This document shows positions 11,041 through 21,786 of a stretch of DNA of 64,000 bases, one piece after another. Each line of letters starts with the position of its first letter. Within the stretch, counting starts at the first letter, position 1. The stretch is from contig CM028130.1 of assembly GCA_016271365.2 (NCBI GenBank), forward strand, positions 474,361,001 to 474,425,000, in the 5' to 3' direction. Below the pieces are notes generated by a model, which was given only the letters and a program-made list of their open reading frames with translations, searched no databases and was not told the origin of the DNA. The stretch comes from Neoceratodus forsteri. Taxonomy: Eukaryota > Chordata > Ceratodontiformes > Ceratodontidae. Position numbers and translations under genes: made by a program.

Positions 11041-11773
11041 CTGAAAAGGAACCCTTTCCTTAGGTTGGTTTCTTCTTTCCACCACTGAAGGGCTTGAAGT
11101 AATGTTTTGTTACTGGGATTAGCTTTGAGAGGATCTCCTTTGACACTAGTGTGCCCTGAGGTGGAACTGAATGACTCTCATCTGAAACCTGGTACCCAGG
11201 CCTGTGCCCGTGGCTGCTGCCATGTGGCCCAGGAGTTGTAGAAACTGTCCTGCAGTTTTGGTCTGCTCAAGCTGAAAGAGCCTGCCATTTGCAGAATACT
11301 TCTTCCTGTCCAGAGGCAGGTAATCCCTGCCCTCTCGGGTATTTAGTTCTGCTCCTATGAACTGCAACACTTGTGCAGGGAGAAGGACTGATTTTTTGAG
11401 GTTTATCAGAAACCCCAGTGACTCTAAATGTCCCTGGGTGAGATGCAAATGCTCCCTTGCCTGTTGTGGTGATTTTCCCACCACCAACCAATCATCCAGG
11501 TATGGGAAAACTGTGACGCCTAATCTTCGTAGGTGTGCCACAACCACTGCCAAATACTTTGTGAACACTTGTGAAGCAGAAGTGAGACTGAAAGGCAGGG
11601 CTGAAAACTGATAATGACCTGAAGGGAATCTGAACCTGAGGTACTTTCTGTGAGACTCCCTTATGGGGATTTAGAAGTAAACATCTTTTAGGTCCAGAGA
11701 TGCCAACCAATCTCCTCTTTGGAGTGTTGGCAGAATCAATGACAGCGTTACCATTTTGAACCTTGGCTTTACT
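11041..11773 (-). pseudogene. DIRS A1 reverse transcriptase, palm and thumb part
   Basis: The minus-strand frame 11,568-11,146 shows F-P-Y-L-D-D-W-L (catalytic YLDD at 11,491-11,502), then G-F-x-I-N-L-K-K-S, F-I-G-A-E-L-N-T and L-L-G-H-M-A-A-A, all typical of DIRS RT. The piece ends at the LINE insertion site (12-bp TSD at 11,774-11,785), and the fingers domain resumes at 19,334. The active-site aspartates are intact here, unlike A2. Confidence 0.8.
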
Positions 11774-11785
11774 AAGTGCCTGTTT
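11774..11785. repeat. Target-site duplication, left copy (LINE in A1)
   Basis: 'aagtgcctgttt' is repeated exactly at 19,322-19,333. One copy fits the A2 sequence at the equivalent RT position (ggtgcttgttt near 41,815). Confidence 0.9.
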
Positions 11786-13564
11786 TTGGGACGTTGAGAG
11801 GATACTATTGTGCAAGAGATTGCTGAGAGTCGAGGTGAACTTTGGTGTTACAAGAGAGCCCTGAGGACGAGAAAGGAGCTGATTTATGTTATTTTTTTAA
11901 ATAATAAAAGATATGCTAGCGTTGCCTGGATAAGCGATATACTTGCTGGCTTTATTTTTGGTGTTTGGTCTCCTCCTCTGCCGCTCTTCCTTTTTTTGCA
12001 GCTGTAGAGTTTGACCACCAGAGAAAGGCATGGAGCGGTGAAAAGGGTGACGAGAGCTCCATCGGGGGAGAAAGGCAGGACGACTGTCTGAAAACGATAG
12101 TGAGCTATTGGTGTCAGCAGGGGAATAAAGGAAGTGAAAACATCTATATTCCCTGCTCAGTTCCCCTAATTTGCTCGAGTCTGTTTGGATTCTTGTAGCG
12201 ACCTGAACTTATTTTGGATCCATTATGAGCTATCCATGAGTAACCCTTGATTTTAGAGGGAAGTATTTTGTGTTGTTTTTATTTATTTTTTTTAATATAT
12301 TTTTTTTTTTAGCAAGGATTATTCTTTTTATAGAAAAAGGAAAGTTTTTATTCAGTTTTTGTTTTTTTGCGGGGTTTTTTGGTCACATGACTGTAAGATC
12401 TGGTAAAAAGGTGCATGCGCTAGCGTTTTTTTAGATCTCCAACTGGTAGTGGCATCTCCAGCAGACGTTGAGAGCATTGTTAGCTCAGAATCATGGCATT
12501 TTCTCATATATTGGCATTTGTGGTGGCAAGTCACCGCATTTTATCGATTAGTTTCTTGTTTTGCTTCCTTGAGTAAAGCGAGTAAAAAGTTTTAAGTTTT
12601 GGAGCCTATAATCTACTACCCATTAGTCACGGTACCACGCGGTATTTGGTCTCATCTTTTTGTTTCGCTTTCACCTTTGCATACAACATGAGGAGTAAGT
12701 AGAGCTGTTTTTCTAACTCAGTACTACAAGAAGTAAGCTATATGGGTATTTTGTTGGTGTTTCTGATTTTGTTAGCTTACAGTGGGTATGTTTAATATAG
12801 ATGATAAAATCAATTCATTTAAGTTCTGGACTAGGTATTTTGATTGTCGATACTTTTTTGTATTATATTTTAAATAGTTTTTTTTTCCTTTTTGTAGTAA
12901 TTATCCAAGCTTCCTATTGCTTTTTGGATCTGGAGGTTTTAAAATCCAAAGAAAGGAAAGTTATAACCAATCGATATAACCATTGCAGCTACACAGACTG
13001 GATTTGAGCAGTGTTTGTTCAAGCTCTAGAACTTCAAGGGAAATTTTCATGAGAGGACTTCTATTGAACCACTCCAGAATCAATTGGTTTCAGCTAATTT
13101 TAGCTAACTTTTGATATTTAGAACTGGCATAGAGGAATAATTGCAAGCAAGTACCCGGCATTCAGTGAATAGCTGCTTGATTTGAACATCACCATACTTG
13201 AAGGAGCAAGAAGCCCTAAGTGCAGGGAACTGTTAGAAGTGAACTGAAATCTTGAAAATGTTTGTGCTTAAAGCAGCTCGTTGTATTGGTTTTGATGGTT
13301 ATCATGCCTAAGAAGCTTATATTTTGGAGTTTTTTAACTTTTTGGAATTGATTAATTTGACTGAGAGAAAGAGGCAAGAAATAAGTATTGAAGACTTTGA
13401 GAAAATTTTACTAACTGAGTTGTTTAAATATCATCAGTTTTGTTTCATTTGTAACTGTATTAAGACCTGAGCTTGACCATTGTTAAGATCACATGGGATT
13501 TGCTATGTAATGTGAATTTGAATTAATCAAGTTTAATAAGTATTTTTTTTTTATTATTTCTTAC
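11786..13564 (+). promoter_or_regulatory. LINE 5' leader (presumed UTR and promoter)
   Basis: About 1.8 kb with no long conserved frame between the 5' TSD and the first ORF1 codons. There are T-rich tracts at about 12,280-12,312. Because the insertion appears full length at its 5' end, this should hold the internal promoter; no specific motif could be assigned. Confidence 0.45.
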
Positions 13565-15610
13565 TTGAGGAAACTCAGGTGTGTATTTAAAATGTCTGTG
13601 GAAACTAGAAGTAGGAAATCACCTACCTCTGAAGCCAATATGAAAATTAAAAGGAGTAAATTAACATGCAAAGAAAGACCATTTAAGGGTAATGAAAACT
13701 TTAGAGTTCTTAAGGAGACGTTTTGTAAAAACAAGAAAAAAAATCATCTCTGAGGGGTATGAGGAGGGGATGGAAAATACAGAGGAGATGAAAGAGAAAT
13801 ATAAGATAGAAGATAGGGATAATGATGTAAAATTAATAATTGAAACAGGAAGAACTAAGTCTCAACCTTTAATTACTGATTTATGGAAGTTTAAGAAAAA
13901 ACAGAGTGAGGAACAGGAAGGGGGACAAAAAAACAGCTGTCTCAACCTGAATTCAGATTTAATTGAGCTGGTAAACAGTGAAGTAACTAAAACAGTGGAA
14001 GACATTAGGGAAACTATAAGAACTAATTGAAGGATTGAAAAGAAAATAAGTGACATAAAAAAGAATTTCAGGCTGGATTTAGATGGGTTGTATAATTTGG
14101 CTAGAAAAGTGATGGGGTCTCTTCTGGATCATAATAGGAAGGATGAGTCTATGTATACTCTAAAGGATAATAATAGTGATAGTTGTTTACAGCGGAGCAT
14201 AGAGTATGGGGAAATGAATGAAACCTTGTATATGAGTCCAGAAGAAGAGAAAATTCCTGAAATGGAGATATTGACTAGGGATTGAATCATTGCATTACAA
14301 AATCCTTTGTTAGCAAATGCAATGATCTATGAACAATTGATTATGTCAAAACAAGAACTCTCATTTATTAAGGGAATCTGTATAGAAAATAAAAAAAAGA
14401 TAGATTGTATTTATGTAAGTGTTAATAGGGATGTTAAATTCTATACAGAAGACACTGAAAAACAGGATAGTAATGTTGAAACAAGTCAATTGGTTTGTGA
14501 TTTATCCTTTTTCTGAGATTTCTAGAACAAGTGTGAGTGATAAGCCACACTTAGAGCTTAAAATAAATGAAGATTCTTTAGAACAGGACTTGGAATTAAT
14601 TATGCTACCAGAGGGATATGAAAATCCGAACAGCATAATGGAAGAAATAAAGGCAGGAAATCCGGAATTATGGGAAAAAGGGCTATCTCAAGAAAAGGAG
14701 GAGACTGAAAAATCAAAAAGGGGAGATCAGGATTTGAATTCCGGAAGAAGGCTGATCTTAGAACAAAGTATTACAAAGTAGAGATAGTAGATGAAAATAT
14801 AAAGAAGGAGAATAAGGGGAAACAAATTAAGGTGGGGAAAAATGTTAATAGACAAAACAATAAAAAGTTTATACAGAATCTTGGGGTTAAAAACAAGGGT
14901 AAGATACGAAATGTAAAAATAAAAAAAACAAAGAAAGAAATGATAAACTAAAAGAAAAAAGAAAAGTGGATAAGGCTCTAAGTACTAACAAGGAGCTAAA
15001 TGGGAATATCACAATGGATTTGACAGATAATTTAGAAATTAGGAGTTTGATAGAAGAGGTTGTAAATGATAGAAAGGAAAACATTGAAGTAGAACAACAT
15101 TTAAAATAATTTTTGAAAAGGACACTGGAAACAGACTGCATGTTACCTATCTATAAAGTTTCAATCATGCCAGATGAAATGGAATGTAAATTAGACACCC
15201 ACTTGAAAAAAACTTATAGAGGTAATTCTACAGGGGAATGGAAAATATGAGGGTGTAACAAATAAGGTTAGTGTTATCAGACCTCTACCTGATACAGAAA
15301 TGTTTTTTCTTGTTTCAGATCAATATTTTGTACTTAAAGTTATAGAAAATCAGAAGAAAAGAATGAAAGATCTAGGATTTGAATTAGAGTGGTAACTATG
15401 AGGTCTATGTTTCCTGAGTTATTTCTAGAGAATAAAGAATTGTTGAAAAAGGAATTTCCTATCTCAATATATGGGATACATAACTTCTTAAATGAATCTC
15501 CTTGTAATTTACAATTTAAGGTTATAGACTATTTACAAAATCTGTTAAAAGATAGCAATTTGTATGGAAAAATTGATAAAGTTAAACGATGGGAGAACCA
15601 AGGGCAATAA
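13565..15610 (+). pseudogene. LINE ORF1-like region, Lys/Glu-rich, broken
   Basis: Successive open pieces (13,565-13,753; 13,692-14,030; 14,088-14,285; 14,307-14,516; 14,515-14,781; 15,389-15,610) shift between frames, with in-frame stops near 14,028 and 14,283. All are very rich in Lys, Glu, Asn and Ile. The order and position before ORF2 fit LINE ORF1, an RNA-binding chaperone in known LINEs. I recognise no RRM or Cys-His finger, so the assignment is by position. Confidence 0.55.
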
Positions 15611-15810
15611 CCATTTAGTTTAAGACCAAACAAGACTATCAATCTTTCCTCTCTAACCCAGGAAGCTTGGACAAGATAGATATAAATATGAAAGACGAAA
15701 ATGAGAATATGTGGGACAATAAAGAGAGAAGGGATAATCTACAATGGGTAAATCTAATTAAAATGACTAATAGGTTCCAGATTCTACAGGAAATAGACAA
15801 GGATTGACAG

Positions 15811-16600
15811 ATGAAAAGGGATAATTTAGAAAACAATAGAAACACAGATTCTAATATTTTATCTTGGAACGTCACTGGATTAGGGGAAAGACTTACAGAT
15901 CCATCATTTATAAATTATTTAAAGCAGTCTGATATTATCTGTTTGCAAGAAACATGGATGAATAAGGAAATACATATTGATGGATATAAGATGTTCAACA
16001 AAGGGGCAACCAAAATAAGCAAATATGGTAGATTATCGGGTGGTCTTTTAACTTGGGGAAAGACTGCAAAACAAATAAAGTATGAAGAATATGTAGTAGA
16101 TTCGAATCATATATTAGCAATTATTTTGACTGTAAGAAATAAAAGAACCCTTATCCTCAATGTGTATTTCCTCCAGTGGATCTAAATATGAAGATAATAA
16201 TGTTGTTGAAAAACTGGGTTTTGTAACAGAAAATGGAAATTAAGCGAGATTAATGCAAGAATAATTATTCTGGGGGATTTTAATGCCAGGGTGGGACACA
16301 GCCTGGAGCCCACTAGTGAAATTCAAGAGGCTTGTGCAGCCCTGTGTTCACAGAAACTAAAAATGAGCAGGGTGACAAAGGGCAAGAAGAGTTGTAAAAG
16401 ACGAAAACAAGTGGTACAAGGCCTGGAAGATAAGAATATGCTTTTGATCAATGGACGGTCTAATGGAGACCCTCTTGGGGAATTTACTTATTTGGGGGTG
16501 AGAGGTGTTTCTATTATTGATCTTTGTTGGATAACTTTATCCTTAGTGAAATATTTTGTGGATCTTTCCTTAGAGCAAGCATTTCCCATTAGAGATTAAA
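15811..16600 (+). pseudogene. LINE ORF2, APE-type endonuclease domain
   Basis: The frame 15,811-16,185 opens with I-L-S-W-N-V-T-G-L, then I-I-C-L-Q-E-T-W (catalytic Glu region), Y-x-M-F-N-K-G-A and G-R-L-S-G-G-L, the order seen in AP-endonuclease-like LINE domains that nick target DNA. After a frame change, 16,270-16,300 encodes the G-D-F-N-A-R type block, and 16,440-16,560 an N-G-R-S-N-G-D and S-I-I-D type block near the domain end. At least one frameshift (about 16,185-16,290) breaks it. Confidence 0.75.
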
Positions 16601-16606
16601 ATCAAA

Positions 16607-18520
16607 ATGAATCAAGGGGAATTAGATAGAAATATTCAGAAACAAAATATTCGTAGAGTTAAAAAAGGGGTAAGATGGGATTTGATAGAAAATTATAAAT
16701 CAACAGTATTATTAAAAAATAATGGGATAAGGGATGATATTATAGCAAATTTACAGTATGCAACTGGTGATCAATTTTTAGGTTTATATTTAGTTACTAT
16801 GACAAAGATTTCTAAGATCATAACTAAAGCCACATTTAAAGAAAAAACTGGTAGTAAATGGTATGATGGGGAGTGTAAGGCTCAAAAAAGGAAGGTAAAT
16901 CAATGTGTAAGGTATACTGCTAAAAACCCGACCAAAATTAATAAATTTACCCTGAACAGATTAAGAAGAGAATATAAAAAACTTACAGAAGAAAAGAAAC
17001 AGTCTTTTAGAAAAAGATTATGGGAACAATTTGAGAAGGCTGCATGGGCAAAAGTTAATAGAAAATATTGGCAAATGGTAACTTATGGCTGGGACAATAT
17101 ACCTTACACAATAGAGAATCATTTAGAGCTCTCTTTGTGGTATAATCATTATAAAAACCTTTTTTATAATATGGATGTCCGGAATGATTTAACATATAAG
17201 GGAAACTGGAGACCACTGGAAGTTAGTATATCGGAAGAAGAAATTCTTTTGGCTATTGATAAAGCTATTAATATTCGGATGGAATTCTATTGATATTATA
17301 AAAGATGACCCAGAACTTTGGATTCCAAAGATTGTTCAATCTTATAATTGAAATAGGAAGAGTCCCATCAACATGGAGAGAAAATATTATTATACCAATT
17401 TATAAAAAGGGTGATAAATCTAATCCAAATAATTATAGACCCATAAGTCTTTTAGATACAACACAAAAGTTATTTACTAAGATAATTAATACCAGAATAA
17501 TGACATGGCTGATTAAGAAAGACATCTTGAATGAAGGGCAAGCAGGTTTTCAACCAGATCACTCTACATTAGATCAATGTTTTGTATTATCACATTTGAT
17601 TCATAAATATATTTATATTAAGAAACAAAATGTTTGTGTGTATTCATTGACCTTAAATCAGTGTTTGATAGAGTCAATAGAGAAAAATTATGGAAACACT
17701 GAGGAAATATGAGTTAGATGAGTCAATTATCTGTTTGCTTAAATTGCTATATAGCAATAATTATACTAAGGTCAGATATAATAAGATGGGTGATATTACT
17801 TCCAATTTCCATCTAATACTGACCTGAGACAAGGTTGTGTTTTGTCACCTGTGCTCTTTTAATATATTCTTAAATGAAATATTGGAGGTTTTGATGACCC
17901 AGGGCTGCACGCCTAGGTTGGGCTCAGGCGGTGTCCCTACCTGGCATATGCTGATGATGTCATTTTAATGGCATGTAGCTTTTTGGGTATTAAAAGAAGT
18001 TTGAAGAAATGTTATGAAAAATCTGCTGAAGCTGACCTAGCAATTAATTATGATAAAAACAAAATTTATGATATTTAATAGAAATCATTTGAAACTGAAC
18101 AATATACCAGATTTGTACTGTATAAATAATAAGATTGAATATGTAGAAAAATGTTGTTATCTGGGTTTAATATTTAAATATAATCTTGGGTGGCAAGAAC
18201 ATACATCTACTTTGACTCAGAAAATTAAACGTTTAACCCCGACAATAGAGTCTTTTTCATATAAATATGGAGGTCAGTCTATTAAGGGCTCGTTAAGGGT
18301 CTTTAATGCAAAAATAGAGACACAAATTCTTTATGGGTCTGAAATATGGGGACAATGTGATAGTGATAGACTTGAATCCTGTATGAATAAATTTTATAAA
18401 AATCTATTAGGGTTGCCAAATAGTGCAGCATCTGTACTTGTTAGACTTGAAATTGGGCAGTTCCCAATAAGAAAAGAAATAGAACAAAGATCATGCATAT
18501 ACTGGTTAAAAATACATTAA
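16607..18520 (+). pseudogene. LINE ORF2, reverse transcriptase domain
   Basis: A linker with conserved W-Y-D-G-E-C (near 16,858) and a Lys/Arg-rich stretch leads into RT motifs: W-R-E-N-I-I-I-P-I-Y-K-K-G-D (17,380), N-N-Y-R-P-I-S-L-L (17,430), and G-F-Q-P-D-H-S-T-L-D-Q (17,550). A frameshifted R-Q-G-C-V-L-S-P region follows near 17,830, then catalytic YADD at 17,947-17,958. The thumb follows at 18,050-18,520 with Y-G-S-E-I-W-G and L-G-L-P-N-S-A. Catalytic residues are kept but frames change at about 17,293, 17,690 and 17,860-18,050. Confidence 0.8.
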
Positions 18521-19143
18521 ATGCCAAGTCAGAGATTACCTAGGGCATGCATGGAGGAGCTATTATATTACAATCAATTAGGATATAACTGTCCTGGGTT
18601 GTATGCACTGCAGGAATTACTTAAACCATATGGACTCCTTCAGAGCATAGCTGATAGTTTGGTAAAACCAGATATTGAAATTAAGCATATAGTTAAAACC
18701 CAAATTATGGATATTTATGCTCACAGAGAAATATCTTTAAGTAAGAATTATAAAGTAAGTGCTTGGCTCTCAATTAATAACACGAGAGTTTATGGGATAA
18801 AGAGATACTATATATAATAGAAAATCCTGTTTTAAGAAAGAAATTTACTAGACTTAGATTTGGATATATAGATAGTCAGACCCTAAGAAGATTATATGGA
18901 AAATCAGACTGGATATGTGTGCTTGTCATAAAAGTAAAGATGATATTGCTCATTTACTTTTATTCTGCCCATTATATAATATGGAAAGGTCAAAATGTTG
19001 GGGATGTTCTTGCCACCCTGGATATGGATTCATTTTATAAAATTAATTATTTATTGAACTCGGAAGAAATGGTTATTGTGGAAAAAGTGGCAAGGTTTGC
19101 TAAACTTGTTGGAAAACAGAAAAAGACATATTCACAAGAATGA
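18521..19143 (+). pseudogene. LINE ORF2 C-terminal domain with CCHC-type knuckle
   Basis: This continues ORF2 to the TGA at 19,141. In the frame starting near 18,918 a C-x-C ... H ... C-P-L-Y knuckle is readable (C-A-C-H-K, then H-L-L-L-F-C-P-L-Y), but the neighbouring open frame (18,919-19,143) reads it out of phase, showing a frameshift next to it. Such knuckles close ORF2 in several I/jockey-group LINEs and are thought to bind RNA or target DNA. Confidence 0.6.
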
Positions 19144-19321
19144 AAAAAAAGACCTGAGTGTAATTTAGGAGGAAGTATGTTTATGTATGATATTTAATTG
19201 TATGTATTGATTATATTTAAATGGTTGTGTGTCTTTTTTTTTTGCTGTATTTAATTGTGATGACAATTGTGTTTGTCAACAATAAATTTGTACTACTACT
19301 ACTACTACTAAATTCAATTCA
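19144..19321 (+). repeat. LINE 3' end with (TAC)n tail
   Basis: A short 3' region with AATAAA near 19,281 and a trinucleotide run (tactactactac...) at about 19,291-19,310, followed by 'aattcaattc' and the TSD. A simple-repeat tail instead of poly(A) is known in several LINE clades. Confidence 0.75.
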
Positions 19322-19333
19322 AAGTGCCTGTTT
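19322..19333. repeat. Target-site duplication, right copy (LINE in A1)
   Basis: An exact repeat of 11,774-11,785; A1 RT resumes immediately after it. Confidence 0.9.
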
Positions 19334-19700
19334 AGCACCCTTAGGTCTAGGATAGGCTGCCATTCCCCATTTTTCTTTGTTGTGAGGAAGTATCTTGAAT
19401 AAAACCCTTTCCTCTTTGTTGTGGGGGCACAGGTTCTACTGCCCTTGACAACAGTAGGTTTTGTACCTTCTTTTCTGGCAGCTTCCTTTCTACATTGGAA
19501 GCTGGCTTGAACACTTTGGTTCTTAGAGTGGGGAGGGATTTGAAACTTAGGGACAAACCCTGACTCACTACCTCCAGGACCAACTTGTCTGTGATGATCT
19601 GTTGCCAAGCCTGGAAATAGTGAACCAGCCTGCCCCCTACTGGTAGTGGGGGGGACGACCTGGGAAAACATGTTAGTGGTGTTGTTTTGCTTGAGTCTGG
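19334..19700 (-). pseudogene. DIRS A1 reverse transcriptase, fingers part
   Basis: The minus frame 19,713-19,276 shows K-G-F-Y-S-R-Y-F, K-K-N-G-E-W-Q-P-I-L-D-L and R-V-L-N-R-H-F. This is the N-terminal RT region that in A2 (near 41,820-42,060) directly precedes the palm domain. It is cut at its 3' side by the LINE; the poly-Val end of this frame is the LINE (TAC)n tail read through, not protein. The segment overlaps the gag end as in A2. Confidence 0.75.
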
Positions 19701-20443
19701 GACTGGGAACCACGCCTGGAACCCGTCTGCCCTGCCCCTGAAATACCCTGCTGTGGGTACTGCTGAACCTGGGGTACAGTCATGGCCTGGTAAAAGGCCT
19801 TATGGAAAGATCTACCCCAGTCCCCTTCCACAGGGCCTTGTGGAGGAGAGGCCCTTTCTTTAGCAGAGTTATTTTTGTAAGTGGCTTTGTATTTGTCCAC
19901 CTTTTCATGTAAGCATCTGTCTTATCTCCAAAGAGGAATGACCCTCCATGGGAAAGTCCATAGTTTGGGCCTGTGAATCTTGAGTGACGCTTGTGGTTCT
20001 CAACCAGGCAAACCTCCTTGAGCGACAGTGTTAGAAGATCCACCAGGCAGCAGTATCAGTAGTGTCTGCTGCCATTTGAAATTGGTATTTGGTTGCTTCC
20101 AGTCCAGACTTGGCAGTCTCAGCTAAATCAGTGGAGAGACCAGCTGGGGCTTTGTCTGCCATAGCCATGACAGACTGCCACAGAGATTTTTGGTATCGGA
20201 CTGCATAAGCCTGAAAATTTTCTTGCTTGATGGCCAAGGATGTCGACAAGTAGCCCTTCTTGGCCATACAGTCAATTTTTCTGGAATCTTTCTCTGGGGG
20301 ATGGGATGACAGAGCTACTTTTGCCCTGTCACAGGCCACAGCTTGTACCACCTCTGGTGATCAGGATGGGAGAACAAAAATCAGTCCCCTCCCTGTCCAG
20401 CTGGTTTTTCTTGTCCAAGCTCTTGTCTAAGGGAGGGACAGAA
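19675..20443 (-). pseudogene. DIRS A1 gag, C-terminal part
   Basis: Read on minus, 20,351-20,031 contains K-D-S-R-K-I-D, the L-x-I-K-Q-x-N-F-Q-A-Y block and A-A-D-T-x-D-T-A, aligning with A2 gag 42,800-42,560. 19,900-19,673 holds a Lys/Gln-rich tail with R-A-S-P-P-Q and F-Y-Q-A motifs that in A2 reads R-P-F-Y-Q-A. It is interrupted upstream by the gag-only DIRS B1. Several frameshifts. Confidence 0.7.
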
Positions 20444-21584
20444 ATGAAAATTATGTACCTATCGTAATTCTTGATCTTCTTGTATCTTCACAATTCATTA
20501 CCATTGGGTGTAAGCTGAGATGCACACCACCACGGAGGTTTTTGTTTGAGGGGAGGAGTCTGCACCAGTGCAGAGCATGCAGGTTGGCTGTTAGGTGCTG
20601 CTGACTCTTCCTCCATCCCAGTTCTGTAGAGCCGGAGAAGCAGGAAACAGGGTTCAGAAACAGAAGAGAGGCAAGAGAGCCGAGTGACAGGTAAAGGAAA
20701 GGATATGAAACTGAAAAAGTTATAAGCTGGATACAGGACAGGAGAAAGAGCCCTACCCTAAGTGGCCACAGGACCCCAATCCTTGGGCGGTCTCAGCGAG
20801 AGGAGAAGACAAGGATAGAAAGGAAAGACAGAAGAGAAGGAGAGAGGGGGTAAAGGATGGGGGAAGGAGAAGGTTAACTGCCACCACAAACTGGAAGACC
20901 ACTGGCTTGACAGTTTCAAAGTCCCAATGGGGCTTGAAGACAAGGGAGCAAGGATCCCACCAGTTAGGGCTACTGACCCAAGGTCTGAAAGGGACAAAGG
21001 TCTTTAGATGCTTGGTGGAGGCAGACTTCTCTTCCCACCTCCTTTATCTGGTAATTTAAAGAACCTAGAGCCTGAGACTTGCCAACTGTCCCCTGAAGGG
21101 AAAACAGTCTAAACCAGAAGAGGAATGAGTCCTGACTTGGGAGTAGGGAAGAAAAAAATATTTTGGAGAGAGTCTCCCTCCCAAGAAGGACTGACATAGT
21201 TCTCACTTTAGGAGAAGAGAACCACGGTCCATCCGAGTCAATGAAAAAGAGGGAGAGGGAGTTCCCATGGACTCTCTTAGGACTGTAAGAAAGAGAGACA
21301 GCCAATGTATCAGGCAAGCACCACGTGGCGGAGACACTCCAAGAATTGAGAGGAGAATCTGAGGGGAGTTCCCTCAGGGATATTTAGGGTGAAAAAACCC
21401 TACTCGCCCTCCTCCAAGGCAAACTCTCTGTGACTTTTGGAGAAGGAACAGAGAGCTCCAAGGTACCAGGGGGACTCAGGCCCCCAATTGGCCTCAAGAG
21501 GTGGAGGACAAGCAGGGTGGAGGTGATGCCCAGGAATTGAGGACCATGAGGGGTTGGAGGGTGGGAGCCAGTAATGAATGATGA

Positions 21585-21680
21585 AGATACAAGAGAAGAT
21601 CAAGAATTACGGTAGGTACATAATTTTCATGTCTTCCCCATGTAAGTTTTCACCATTCACTACTGTTGGGTGAGTACCAA
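21585..21680. repeat. DIRS B1 internal complementary region
   Basis: It contains 'caagaattacggtaggtac', complementary to the left end, and 'gtgagtaccaag' with the 'ttcaccattcactactgttg' box, complementary to the right end. The core 'aattacggtaggtac' is shared with the ICR of DIRS C (25,455-25,595). Confidence 0.8.
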
Positions 21681-21786
21681 GACCCCTAGAGGGGACCTGG
21701 CACAGCCCTGAGGGATCAAATCCCTCAGCCTCCTGCGGGAGAGAAGCAGGAGGGGGAGAACCTAGTTGTACTAGACCAAAAAAGGT

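Larger units (their letters stand above)
11786..19321 (+). mobile_element. Apparently full-length APE-type LINE (I/Vingi-like), inserted in A1 RT
   Basis: A 7.5-kb plus-strand LINE flanked by an exact 12-bp TSD. In order: a long 5' leader, a Lys/Glu-rich ORF1, ORF2 with APE endonuclease, RT with YADD, and a C-terminal Cys-His knuckle, then a short 3' region ending in (TAC/ACT)n rather than poly(A). It is AT-rich next to its DIRS host. ORFs 1 and 2 carry several frameshifts and stops, so it is inactive. The clade call rests on the knuckle, the G-S-E-I-W-G and L-G-L-P blocks and the lack of a visible RNase H, and is tentative. Confidence 0.8.
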
